From positions 868,001-932,000 of the forward strand of contig NZ_CP068985.1 in NCBI RefSeq assembly GCF_019397265.1: DNA of 64,000 nt, read 5' to 3'. Below are positions 18,020 through 27,571 of this stretch, piece after piece. How positions within the stretch are numbered: position 1 is the stretch's first letter; each line of letters opens with the position of its first letter. The translations under genes and the position numbers were made by a program. Under the pieces are notes generated by a model. That model saw nothing but the letters and a program-made list of their open reading frames with translations, did no database searches and was not told the DNA's origin. Source of the DNA: Nonomuraea coxensis DSM 45129. GTDB lineage: Bacteria > Actinomycetota > Actinomycetes > Streptosporangiales > Streptosporangiaceae.

Positions 18020-19756
18020 ATGGCCTCGGGGATGGGTGCGGCCAGGCTCGGTCCAGCCGAGCGCGCCGCGGCGCTGGAGCGGATGGCCGCGCGGGAGCTG
18101 GACGTGGTCGTGGTCGGTGGCGGAGTGGTGGGGGCGGGGGTCGCGCTCGACGCGGTGACCCGGGGGCTGGACACCGGCCTCGTGGAGGCGCGGGACTTCG
18201 CCTCCGGCACCTCGTCCCGGTCCTCCAAGCTCATCCACGGCGGCCTGCGCTATCTGGAACAGCTGAACTTCGACCTGGTGCGCGAGGCGTTGCGGGAGCG
18301 CTCGCTGCTGCTCCAGCGCATCGCGCCGCACCTGGTCAGGCCGGTGCCGTTCCTGTTCCCGCTGACGCACCACGTGTGGGAGCGGCCGTACGTGGGCGCG
18401 GGCGTGGCGCTGTACGACACGCTCGGCTTCGCCTCGGGCCTGACCCGCGGCGTCCCCGGCCACCGGCACCTGTCGCGCTCACGGGCGCTCCGGCTGGCCC
18501 CGGCGCTGAAGAAGTCCGCCTTCACCGGCGCGGTCCAGTACTGGGACGCCCAGGTCGACGACGCCCGCTACGTGATGATGATGCTGCGCACGGCGGCCAC
18601 GTACGGCGCGCACGTCGCCCCCCGCACCCAGGTCGTCGGCTTCCTGCGCGAGGGCGAGCGGGTCACCGGCGTGCGCGTGCGCGACCTGGAGTCCGGCGCC
18701 GAGCTGGAGATCAGGGCCCAGCAGGTGGTCAACGCGACCGGCGTGTGGACCGACGACATCCAGGAGCTGGTGGGCGGGCGCGGCCAGATCCACGTCCGCG
18801 CGTCGAAGGGCATCCATCTGGTGGTGCCGCGCGACCGCATCCACTCGCTGACCGGGATCATCCTGCGGACCGAGAAGTCGGTGCTGTTCGTCATCCCGTG
18901 GGGCCGCCACTGGATCGTCGGCACCACCGACACCCGCTGGACGCTCGACAAGTCGCACCCCGCCGCCTCCCGCGCCGACATCGACTACCTGCTCGACCAC
19001 GTCAACGAGGTGCTGTCGACGCCACTGACCCGCGACGACGTCGAGGGCGTCTACGCCGGGCTGCGCCCGCTGCTGTCGGGCGAGTCCGACGAGACGTCCA
19101 AGCTGTCGCGCGAGCACGTCGTCGCCCATCCGGTGCCGGGGCTGGTGATGATCGCCGGCGGCAAGTACACCACCTACCGGGTGATGGCCTGCGACGCCGT
19201 GGACGCCGTCGCCCACGGCCTGGACCAGCGGGTGCCGCCGTCGTGCACCGACCGCATCCCGCTGGTCGGCGCCGAGGGCTACCAGGCGCTGTGGAACTCC
19301 CGGCACCGCCTCGCCCATTCCTCCGGCCTGCACGTGGCGCGGATCGAGCACCTGCTCCAGCGCTACGGCTCGCTCATCGACGAGGTGCTGGAGCTGATCG
19401 AGCGGGACCCGTCGCTGGGCCGGCCGCTGACCAAGGCCGACGACTACCTGCGGGCCGAGATCGTGTACGCCGCCACGCACGAGGGCGCCCGGCATCTCAA
19501 CGACGTGCTGACCCGGCGCACCCGCATCTCGATCGAGACCTTCCACCGCGGCCAGGCGGTGGCGCAGGAGGCCGCCGAGCTGCTGGCCGGCCCGCTCGGC
19601 TGGAACGACGAGCAGGTCAAACGGGAGGTCGAGTACTTCACCAAACGCGTCGAGGCCGAGCGCCGCTCCCAGGAGCAGGACTCCGACCAGGAGGCGGACG
19701 CGATCCGGCTGGGCGCGCCGGAGATCGTCCCCGTCGTGGTCCCGGAGCGGGCATGA
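18020..19756 (+). CDS. glpD: Aerobic glycerol-3-phosphate dehydrogenase
   Basis: This 578-aa FAD enzyme oxidises sn-glycerol-3-phosphate to glycerone phosphate at the membrane and passes electrons to quinone. It shows the FAD-binding GGGVVGAG (33-40), the family motif FASGTSSRSSKLIHGGLRY, a GGKYTTYRVMA near the second dinucleotide site, and the C-terminal DUF/GlpO helical domain. ATG 18020 follows GGGAG by 4 bases. It may be read from the DeoR promoter. Its stop overlaps the DinB gene (ATGA). Confidence 0.95.
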   Translation: MASGMGAARLGPAERAAALERMAARELDVVVVGGGVVGAGVALDAVTRGLDTGLVEARDFASGTSSRSSKLIHGGLRYLEQLNFDLVREALRERSLLLQRIAPHLVRPVPFLFPLTHHVWERPYVGAGVALYDTLGFASGLTRGVPGHRHLSRSRALRLAPALKKSAFTGAVQYWDAQVDDARYVMMMLRTAATYGAHVAPRTQVVGFLREGERVTGVRVRDLESGAELEIRAQQVVNATGVWTDDIQELVGGRGQIHVRASKGIHLVVPRDRIHSLTGIILRTEKSVLFVIPWGRHWIVGTTDTRWTLDKSHPAASRADIDYLLDHVNEVLSTPLTRDDVEGVYAGLRPLLSGESDETSKLSREHVVAHPVPGLVMIAGGKYTTYRVMACDAVDAVAHGLDQRVPPSCTDRIPLVGAEGYQALWNSRHRLAHSSGLHVARIEHLLQRYGSLIDEVLELIERDPSLGRPLTKADDYLRAEIVYAATHEGARHLNDVLTRRTRISIETFHRGQAVAQEAAELLAGPLGWNDEQVKREVEYFTKRVEAERRSQEQDSDQEADAIRLGAPEIVPVVVPERA

Positions 19757-20265
19757 GCGGCGGCGAGCCGTCGGGGCGGCTCTCCGACCCCCGGGAGCTG
19801 CTGGAGGGCTACCTCGACCACTACCGCGCCGAGGTCCTGCGGCTGCTGGAGGGGTTCCCCGAGCCCGAGGTGAGCCGGGTGCCGTCCGGCTGGACGCCGG
19901 TGGCGATGCTCAAGCACCTGGCGTCCATGGAGCGGCGCTGGTTCGTGTGGGACCACGCGGGCGAGCCGCTGGACGATCCCGACGACGACCGCGACGAGTC
20001 CGGCGCCCTCAGGACCGACGAGTCGTTCGCCGAGGTCAAGGCGTTCTACCTGGCGCAGTGCGAGCGTTCGCGCCAGGTGGTGGCCGAGGGGCGGCTGACG
20101 GACCGGGCCGCCCGGATCGGGCGCTTCCGCGAGGAGGAGCCGCCGACGCTGGGGTGGATCATGTTCCACGTGCTGGAGGAGTACATGCGGCACGCCGGGC
20201 ACCTCGACATCGCCCGCGAGCTGGCCGAGGCGGCGGAGCGGGCGGCCCCGGGGGCCGCCCGCTGA
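19753..20265 (+). CDS. DinB/DUF664 family protein (possible thiol transferase)
   Basis: The 170-aa four-helix protein has the DinB/mycothiol-dependent maleylpyruvate-isomerase fold. Metal-ligand histidines are expected in TPVAMLKHLASMERRW and in FHVLEEYMRHAGHLDIARE, both visible. In actinomycetes these are mycothiol or bacillithiol S-transferases, or proteins of unknown substrate. It overlaps glpD by 4 bases and probably shares its transcript. Confidence 0.85.
   Translation: MSGGEPSGRLSDPRELLEGYLDHYRAEVLRLLEGFPEPEVSRVPSGWTPVAMLKHLASMERRWFVWDHAGEPLDDPDDDRDESGALRTDESFAEVKAFYLAQCERSRQVVAEGRLTDRAARIGRFREEEPPTLGWIMFHVLEEYMRHAGHLDIARELAEAAERAAPGAAR
20238..20262 (+). terminator. Terminator-like palindrome at dinB end
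   Basis: GCGGGCGGCCCC-G-GGGGCCGCCCGC is a perfect 12-bp palindrome overlapping the last codons of the DinB gene, next to the convergent subtilase. It can act as a hairpin in either direction. No T-run follows. Confidence 0.4.
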
Positions 20266-20274
20266 GAGAAGGGA

Positions 20275-21531
<1,257 letters not shown>

Positions 21532-21568
21532 GGCAGCGTGAGCCCTTTCTCGATGAAGATCGGACAGG

Positions 21569-21581
21569 TTGCTGTCAGCAA
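21569..21581. promoter_or_regulatory. Palindrome upstream of the protease gene
   Basis: TTGCTG-T-CAGCAA is a perfect 13-bp dyad 38 bases before the protease start codon (reading the minus strand). It could be an operator or leader hairpin. The binder is unknown. Confidence 0.4.
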
Positions 21582-21611
21582 AAATTTCACGACTTGTCGG
21601 GTAAGTCCATA

Positions 21612-21648
21612 CAAAAGACGCCAGTTAACTACTAACCGGTATCTTTTG
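21612..21648 (-). terminator. Intrinsic terminator after the beta-propeller lipoprotein
   Basis: On the minus strand a symmetric 37-base element pairs CAAAAGA with TCTTTTG (outer) and CCGGTTA with TAACTGG (inner, one wobble) around a 5-base loop. It begins 5 bases after the lipoprotein stop. The A-rich and T-rich outer arms suit an intrinsic terminator. Confidence 0.7.
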
Positions 21649-21653
21649 CTTGC

Positions 21654-23618
21654 TTAACGGAATGAGATCCACGCTTGTGAGGAGAGGGTCGCCGCGTCGT
21701 TGACCTGCAACCCCTCCTGCGACAGCGTCCAGACCGAGGATCCGATGACGATCGACCGTTGGATGCCGGGCTGGTATGGCTGGTCGCCGCCCTGCTGCCG
21801 ATGCGCGGGATGCCGGATCATGCCCAGCTTCGACACCCCGGAGTCGTCGATCCTCAGCACCAGCGCGCCCGACCCGTCCTGCTGGTAGAGGGGGATCACC
21901 GACAGGCCCGTCTTCGGCCAGTACAGGAACGCGTGCGGGTCCCACTCGGCCTCCGAGCCCGACTCCTTCTGGAAGAACCGCGACAGCCGGCGCGGCGCGG
22001 CCGGATCGCTGACGTCGAACAGCGAGATCTGCGTGCCCAGCGTCCGGCCCTTGTCGCTGGCCTCCTGGCCGATCCCGATCAGCCGGCCCTCGGCCCCCGG
22101 ATGCAGGTACGCGGAGTAGCCGGTGATCTTCAGCTCCCCGGTCACCCGGGGCCGCGCGGGATCGCGCAGGTCCAGCGTGTAGAGCGGGTCCACCTGGCGG
22201 AAGGTGACGCAGTAGCCGACCGGGCCGATGAAGCGCACCGAGTAGATCCGCTCGCCCTTGCCGAGGCCGCCGACCTCGCCGGTCCTCGCCAGCGTGCGGG
22301 CGTCGAGCACGTGGACGGTGCTGGAGCTCTCGCGGCCGTCGGCGGAGACGATCGTGGTGGCGGCCCGCAGGTGGCCGTCGTACTCCGACAGCGAGTACTG
22401 GTTCAGCAGGCGGCCGGCGACCTTGCCCGAGGCCACGTACGACGGCGGGCCCGGCGAGCCGACGTCGAAGCGGTGGATCTCGGTCTCCTCCGGCGGCGCG
22501 GTCGGCGTCGGGGCCGGCTCAGTGGGGGCCGGCTCGGTGGGGGTCGGTTCTGCGGCCGGGGCCTCGCCCGTGGCCGGGGTCTCCTCGACCGGCATCGGGG
22601 CCAGGGGCCACCACCAGCGCGGGTTGCTGGCGACGTACAGGCTGGTGCCGGTGCCATAGACGATGTCGCCGTCGGCGGCCAGGGCGATCGGGTCGGTGCC
22701 GGCGGCGGTGAGGCCCTGGGCCAGGTCGAGGGTGTGGAGGGTCAGCAGCGACGTCCCGGTGTAGTCGGCCGGGTGGCTGATTCGCTCGCACGGGACCGAG
22801 CTGTCGGTGACCTTGCCCGCGGCGTCGGTGACCTGGAGCTTCGGCAGCCAGGCGTCGAGCGGCGCGCGGCGGACCGTCTCCTGGTTGCGCTTGAGCCGCT
22901 CGGCCTCCGTCGCGTTCTCGGCCTGCGGGAACTCGATCTGCGGCTGGCTGCGGGTGACGATCCGGACGGTCGAGCCGACCATGCGGGCGTCCACGTACGT
23001 GCCCGACGGCTTGACCGTGCCGATGACCTTCGGCCCGGCCAGGTCCACGAGCACGTAGCGGGTGTCGCCCATCGGGACCATGCGGGTGCTCTTGACCATG
23101 ACGTCGCCGTAGCCGCGGAACAGCACGAGCGCCCGGTCGCCGGCCATCAGCAGGTCGGCTGGGGCGTAGGAGGGCTGGTCGTCCTCCGTCAGCCGGAGCG
23201 AGCCCGTCACCTCGCGGGTGGCGGTGTCGATGATCCGCAGGGTGCCGTTCGTGACGGTCACGACCCGGTCGCCGTCGGTCTTGACCAGGTCGGGCTCGTC
23301 CACGCCGGCCTCGTGCACGTTCGTGGTGGAGTGCTCGGGCGTGCTCTGCTTCGCGGTGGACGACGCCGTGTCCGCGCGCTCCATCATCATGGGCATCACG
23401 CCGCCCAGCCCCCAGGGGGACACGTTGGCGGCCGCGTGCTCGCGCAGGCCCGCCAGCAGGTCGTCGCAGCCGCTGTAGGACACCAGGCGGATCGCGCCCA
23501 GCGACGACGGCTTCTGACGGCCCTGCGGCTCGTCCGCGGCCTTCCCCGTGGGGGAGGTGCAGGACGCCACCGCCGCCAGCGCGGCGACGGTCGCGACCGT
23601 ACGGATCAACGTTCTCAT
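21654..23618 (-). CDS. Beta-propeller domain lipoprotein
   Basis: This 654-aa exported protein has a signal peptide ending in the lipobox AVASC, with Cys20 the lipidation site, so it should sit on the outer face of the membrane. The rest matches the secreted beta-propeller family (Beta_propel): VHEAGVDEPDLVKTDGDRVV early, repeated strands through about 150-650, and a Pro/Thr/Glu-rich insert (about 345-380, with PTEPAPTEPAP) between blades. The molecular role is unknown; it could bind a wall ligand or partner. Its neighbours are a secreted protease and a kinase with an extracellular propeller. Confidence 0.85.
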   Translation of the reverse strand: MRTLIRTVATVAALAAVASCTSPTGKAADEPQGRQKPSSLGAIRLVSYSGCDDLLAGLREHAAANVSPWGLGGVMPMMMERADTASSTAKQSTPEHSTTNVHEAGVDEPDLVKTDGDRVVTVTNGTLRIIDTATREVTGSLRLTEDDQPSYAPADLLMAGDRALVLFRGYGDVMVKSTRMVPMGDTRYVLVDLAGPKVIGTVKPSGTYVDARMVGSTVRIVTRSQPQIEFPQAENATEAERLKRNQETVRRAPLDAWLPKLQVTDAAGKVTDSSVPCERISHPADYTGTSLLTLHTLDLAQGLTAAGTDPIALAADGDIVYGTGTSLYVASNPRWWWPLAPMPVEETPATGEAPAAEPTPTEPAPTEPAPTPTAPPEETEIHRFDVGSPGPPSYVASGKVAGRLLNQYSLSEYDGHLRAATTIVSADGRESSSTVHVLDARTLARTGEVGGLGKGERIYSVRFIGPVGYCVTFRQVDPLYTLDLRDPARPRVTGELKITGYSAYLHPGAEGRLIGIGQEASDKGRTLGTQISLFDVSDPAAPRRLSRFFQKESGSEAEWDPHAFLYWPKTGLSVIPLYQQDGSGALVLRIDDSGVSKLGMIRHPAHRQQGGDQPYQPGIQRSIVIGSSVWTLSQEGLQVNDAATLSSQAWISFR

Positions 23619-23649
23619 GCCCCTATCACGGCCCGCGGGCGCGGGCGGT

Positions 23650-25992
23650 TCAGGAGCGCTGCTGCGGATTGGCGGTGAACGCCGGGCTGAAGTCGAGGTC
23701 GTCGGGCACGTCGAGCAGCTTGCGCACCAGCTTCCCGGTGAAGTCGATCACCTGGATCTCGTCGACGTCGTTGTTGTCCTGCTCCCAGCAGTAGAGGTGG
23801 CTCTCGTCGTAGAAGCCGAGCACCTTGTCGCAGTCGGAGCCGAACTTGCGCACCCGCTCGCCGGTCGTGGTGTCCCAGACGCAGTGGTCGCCGTCGCCGC
23901 CGTTGGGGCAGTTGGTGACGAACGTCTTGCCGGAGGGCGAGAAGAGGTCCTGGGTGCCGGCCGACAGGGTGCCGATGCCGGGCAGCGAGCGGGCCGCCTT
24001 GCCCTGGGCGTCGAAGAAGCGCAGGCCGCGGTTCTTCTCGTCGCCGTAGACGTTGACCGCGCCCTCGTCCTTGTCGTCGAAGCCGAAGGCGGTGTCGCGG
24101 ACCGCGGTGTCGCTCACGTTGACCACGTCGGCCTTCTTGGCGTTCACGTCCACGAGGACGAAGCCGAGGTAGACCCACTTGTCCTCGCCGGTCTTGCGCT
24201 CGATGTTGAGCAGGATCCTCGCGCTGTCCTTCGACCAGCCACGGATGCTGCTGATCAGCGGGGACTTGACGGTCTTGATCGTCGAGCGGTCGCCGGTCGT
24301 GCGGTCGGTGACGACGATGAAGTCATGGTTGTCGGAGCTGTAGTCGCGGCCCCGGGTGGCGAGGTAGCGGCCGTCGGGGGAGACCCTGGACTCCCAGTTG
24401 CCGGCGTACTTGGTGAACGACGTGCCCTGGAGCGAGCCGCGCGCGTAGTCGGTCCAGTCCTCCTTCTTCTTGTCGTAGACCTCGTAGGAGGTCAGGAGGA
24501 CGGCGTCGGAGGGGGTCTCGTAGAGGTGGATGGCGCCGCCGGGGAGCGTCCTGCGCCGGCCCTCGCGCGGGACGCCGGTCTGCTGGGGCGGGGACGGCGA
24601 CGTGCTCTCCTGGGGGCTGGTGCTCGCGGCGGGGGTGCCCGACGAGGCGACCTTGGCGCCGCCGTTCGACTTGTCCAGGGCGACGATCACGATCACGCCC
24701 GCGAGCAGCAGTAACGCCACGCCCGAGGCGATGCCGGCGATCAGCGGGCCGCGGCTCTTGCGGCGGGGGCGCGGCTGGCCGTACATGCCGGGGTAGGTCG
24801 CCTGGCCGTACGGCGGGGCCGGCTGGTGCGGGGGCTGCCACTGCTGCGACACGGGCGGCGGGACGTGGCCCGCGTGGGCGACCGGCTGCGGCCCCGACTG
24901 CGGGTACGGCACCGGCCCCGACGCCGGACCACCCGGATGCGGACCGGACGGTGGACCTCCCGGGTACGAGCCGGAGGGCGGGCCTCCCGGATGCGAGCCG
25001 GAGGGCGGGCCGGAGGGCGGGCCTCCCGGGTGCGAGCCGGAGGGCGGGCCGCCGGGCTGCGGGCCCGAGGGCCGGCCGGGCGGCGGGTAGGCGGCCGGAG
25101 TGCCGTGCTGCGGGGCCGGCGGGCCGGCCGGGCTCTGGGGCGCGGCCTCGGCGGCGGCCTGGGCGAGGATGCCCGAGCCGGCCGCCGGGTGCTGGAGCAG
25201 ACGCATGATCACCTGCTCGGCGGTGGGCCGCTGGGCGGGATCCTTGTTGAGGCAGTCGGTGACCACGTCGAGCAGCTGGCCCTCCAGCACGCCGAGGTCG
25301 GGCTGCTGGTTGAGCACGCGGTTGATCACCGCGGGCATGGTGTCGCTGCCGAACGGCGCCCGCCCCGACGCCGCGTACACCATCGCGCTGCCCCAGGCGA
25401 ACATGTCGGCCGCCGGCCCGACGGTGTGCCCCATGATCTGCTCGGGCGGCATGTACGACGGCGTGCCCACGACCATGCTGCTGATGGTCGAGGTGGCGTC
25501 GAGCGCGCGGGCGATGCCGAAGTCGATGACCCGTGGCCCGTCGGCGCCGATGATCACGTTGGCGGGCTTGAAGTCGCGGTGCACGATGCCGGCCTGGTGG
25601 ATGGCGGCCAGGGCGGTGGCCGTGCCGATGGCCAGCCGGTGCAGCACCGACCCGGTGCGCGGTCCCTCCTCCTGGACCACGCGGTGCAGGGAGGGGCCTT
25701 CGATGTACTCGCTGATGATGTAGGGGCGGTCCTGCTCCACGCCGGTGCCGAGGACGGCGGCCGTGCAGAACGGCGCCACCTGCTGGGCCACCTGCACCTC
25801 GCGCAGGAACCGTTCGACGCTGACGGCGTCGCCCGCCTGGTCGGGGCGCAGCCATTTGACGGCCACGTGGGTGCCCGACGGGTCCTTGGCGAGGTAGACG
25901 ACGCCTTGACCACCCTCGCCGAGTCGGCCGAGGAGATCCAGGCCCGCCAGCCGCTGCGGATCTCCTGGGCGTAGCGGAGCGAAGGATGCCAT
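23650..25992 (-). CDS. Transmembrane Ser/Thr protein kinase with extracellular propeller-like sensor
   Basis: The 780-aa receptor-type kinase has an N-terminal Hanks kinase domain (about 15-270) with P-loop GEGGQG, Lys46, catalytic HRDFKPAN (Asp140) and DFG (157-159). A low-complexity linker (about 285-410) contains PGGPPSGS-type repeats. One transmembrane helix spans about 416-438. The extracellular part (about 490-780) has repeated blade-like units (SPDGRYLATRG, WSKDSARILLN, FSPSGKTFVTN, CVWDTTTGE), resembling WD40/TolB sensors. It probably reads an outside signal and phosphorylates cytoplasmic targets. The signal is unknown. Confidence 0.9.
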   Translation of the reverse strand: MASFAPLRPGDPQRLAGLDLLGRLGEGGQGVVYLAKDPSGTHVAVKWLRPDQAGDAVSVERFLREVQVAQQVAPFCTAAVLGTGVEQDRPYIISEYIEGPSLHRVVQEEGPRTGSVLHRLAIGTATALAAIHQAGIVHRDFKPANVIIGADGPRVIDFGIARALDATSTISSMVVGTPSYMPPEQIMGHTVGPAADMFAWGSAMVYAASGRAPFGSDTMPAVINRVLNQQPDLGVLEGQLLDVVTDCLNKDPAQRPTAEQVIMRLLQHPAAGSGILAQAAAEAAPQSPAGPPAPQHGTPAAYPPPGRPSGPQPGGPPSGSHPGGPPSGPPSGSHPGGPPSGSYPGGPPSGPHPGGPASGPVPYPQSGPQPVAHAGHVPPPVSQQWQPPHQPAPPYGQATYPGMYGQPRPRRKSRGPLIAGIASGVALLLLAGVIVIVALDKSNGGAKVASSGTPAASTSPQESTSPSPPQQTGVPREGRRRTLPGGAIHLYETPSDAVLLTSYEVYDKKKEDWTDYARGSLQGTSFTKYAGNWESRVSPDGRYLATRGRDYSSDNHDFIVVTDRTTGDRSTIKTVKSPLISSIRGWSKDSARILLNIERKTGEDKWVYLGFVLVDVNAKKADVVNVSDTAVRDTAFGFDDKDEGAVNVYGDEKNRGLRFFDAQGKAARSLPGIGTLSAGTQDLFSPSGKTFVTNCPNGGDGDHCVWDTTTGERVRKFGSDCDKVLGFYDESHLYCWEQDNNDVDEIQVIDFTGKLVRKLLDVPDDLDFSPAFTANPQQRS
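24930..25075 (-). repeat. Imperfect tandem repeats coding PGGPPSGS units
   Basis: Within the kinase juxtamembrane linker the DNA repeats a GGGCCTCCCGG-GAGCCGGAGGGC motif several times, giving a Pro-Gly-Ser run between the kinase domain and the membrane helix. The unit number may vary between strains. Confidence 0.6.
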
Positions 25993-26053
25993 GTGGTGAT
26001 TCTTGCGCTACCACGCGGATCCGCAAAAACTACCGGTGAGTAGGCAAGCGGAA

Positions 26054-26059
26054 TATCCT
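26054..26059 (+). promoter_or_regulatory. -10 element placed for a leaderless aldehyde dehydrogenase mRNA
   Basis: TATCCT ends 7 bases before the A of ATG 26066, so the transcript should begin at or next to the start codon. No Shine-Dalgarno motif is present. Confidence 0.5.
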
Positions 26060-26065
26060 TCTGGC

Positions 26066-27571
26066 ATGCGCGCCACCGCCCCCGGCAGGACCCAGGACAT
26101 CATCTCGCCCTTCACCGGCGAGACCATCGCCGAGCTCCCCCTTTGCGACGTCGAGGACGTCCGGGCGGCCTACCGGCGGGCGCGCTCCGCCCAGGCCGCG
26201 TGGGCCGCGAGACCCGCCGCCGCGCGCGCGGAGCCGTTCCTGCTCCTGCACGACGCGATCCTCGACCGCCGCGACGAGATCCTCGACCTGGTCCAGGACG
26301 AGACCGGCAAGGCCCGCAAGCACGCCATGGAGGAGGTGCTCGACGTCGCGGGCTGCAGCCTCTACTACGCCCGCCGCGCGCCCCGCCTGCTCGCCCCGGC
26401 CCGCCGCCAGGGCATCTTCCCGCTCGCCACCCGGGTCACCGAGCTGCGCCGGCCCAAGGGCGTGGTGGCGGTGATCTCCCCGTGGAACTACCCGCTGTCG
26501 CTCGGCGTCACCGACACCGTCCCCGCGCTGCTGGCCGGGAACGCCGTCGTCCACAAACCGGACACGCAGACCGCCAGGTCCACCCTGTGGACCATCGACC
26601 TGCTCGTGGAGCTGGGCATGCCGCGCGAGATCTGGCAGGTCGTGCTGGGCGAGCCGGCCGACATCGGCGACGCGCTGCTGGACCACGCCGACTACGTGGC
26701 GTTCACCGGCTCCACGCGCGGCGGCAGGAAGATCGCCGAGGAGGCGGCCAAGCGGCTCATCGGGTGCTCGCTGGAGCTCGGCGGCAAGAACCCGATGCTC
26801 GTCCTCGACGACGCCGACCTGGACGTGGCGGTGCAGGGCGCGCTGCGCGCCTGCTTCACCAGCGCGGGCCAGCTCTGCCTGTCCACCGAACGCCTCTACG
26901 TGCACGAGTCCGTCTTCGAGGAGTTCGCCCGCCGCTTCGTCAAGCAGGTCGGGAACCTCAAGCTGGGCGCGGGCCACGACTGGTCGGTCCAGATGGGCTC
27001 CCTGTCCTCGCGGCGGCAGCTCGACGCGGTCGCCGCGCACGTGGACGACGCCCTCGCCAAGGGCGCGCGGCTGCTGGCCGGCGGCCGGGCGAGGCCCGAC
27101 CTCGGCCCGCTGTTCTACGAGCCCACCGTCCTCACCGGCGTCACCGAGGACATGGAGCTGTGCAGGAACGAGACGTTCGGCCCGGTCGTGGCGCTCTACC
27201 CGTTCGGGACCGACGACGAGGCCGTGGAGCTCGCCAACGACACCGTCTACGGGCTCAACGCCTCCGTCTGGACCTCCGACGTGGCGCGCGGGCGCAGGCT
27301 CGCCGCCCGGATCAAGGCCGGCACGGTCAACATCAACGAGGGGTACGGCGCCGCGTACGCCTCCTACGACGCCCCCATGGGCGGCATGAAGTCCTCCGGC
27401 CTCGGCCGCCGGCACGGCGCCGAGGGCCTGCTGCGCTACACCGAGTCCCAGACGGTGGCCGCGCAGGCGGGCTGGCTCGGCTTCGAGCCGCCGTTCGACC
27501 TGACGGCCGAGGCGTGGGCCGGGGTCCTCGCCGGCACGCTCAAGGCGATGCGGAGGCTCGGCGTCCGATGA
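26066..27571 (+). CDS. Succinate-semialdehyde dehydrogenase-like aldehyde dehydrogenase
   Basis: The 501-aa aldehyde dehydrogenase has Asn141 (SPWNYPLS), Glu237 (LELGGKNP) and catalytic Cys271 (SAGQLCLST), and the C-terminal NPF-like/GGMKSSGLGRRHG region. It resembles the GabD/SSADH branch common beside cholesterol-oxidase-like genes. It would oxidise an aldehyde to an acid with NAD(P)+; the substrate is uncertain. The ATG at 26066 lacks a ribosome site and a -10 element is positioned for leaderless expression. The next gene overlaps by 4 bases (ATGA). Confidence 0.88.
   Translation: MRATAPGRTQDIISPFTGETIAELPLCDVEDVRAAYRRARSAQAAWAARPAAARAEPFLLLHDAILDRRDEILDLVQDETGKARKHAMEEVLDVAGCSLYYARRAPRLLAPARRQGIFPLATRVTELRRPKGVVAVISPWNYPLSLGVTDTVPALLAGNAVVHKPDTQTARSTLWTIDLLVELGMPREIWQVVLGEPADIGDALLDHADYVAFTGSTRGGRKIAEEAAKRLIGCSLELGGKNPMLVLDDADLDVAVQGALRACFTSAGQLCLSTERLYVHESVFEEFARRFVKQVGNLKLGAGHDWSVQMGSLSSRRQLDAVAAHVDDALAKGARLLAGGRARPDLGPLFYEPTVLTGVTEDMELCRNETFGPVVALYPFGTDDEAVELANDTVYGLNASVWTSDVARGRRLAARIKAGTVNINEGYGAAYASYDAPMGGMKSSGLGRRHGAEGLLRYTESQTVAAQAGWLGFEPPFDLTAEAWAGVLAGTLKAMRRLGVR

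Noticed and set aside
17122..20265. A 1047-codon open frame on the plus strand
   Set aside because: Its first part is an out-of-frame shadow of the DeoR and glpD genes; only the last 170 codons (DinB) are real and have their own start.
24930..25075. CRISPR-like or non-coding repeats
   Set aside because: They are in-frame Pro-Gly-Ser repeats in the kinase linker.
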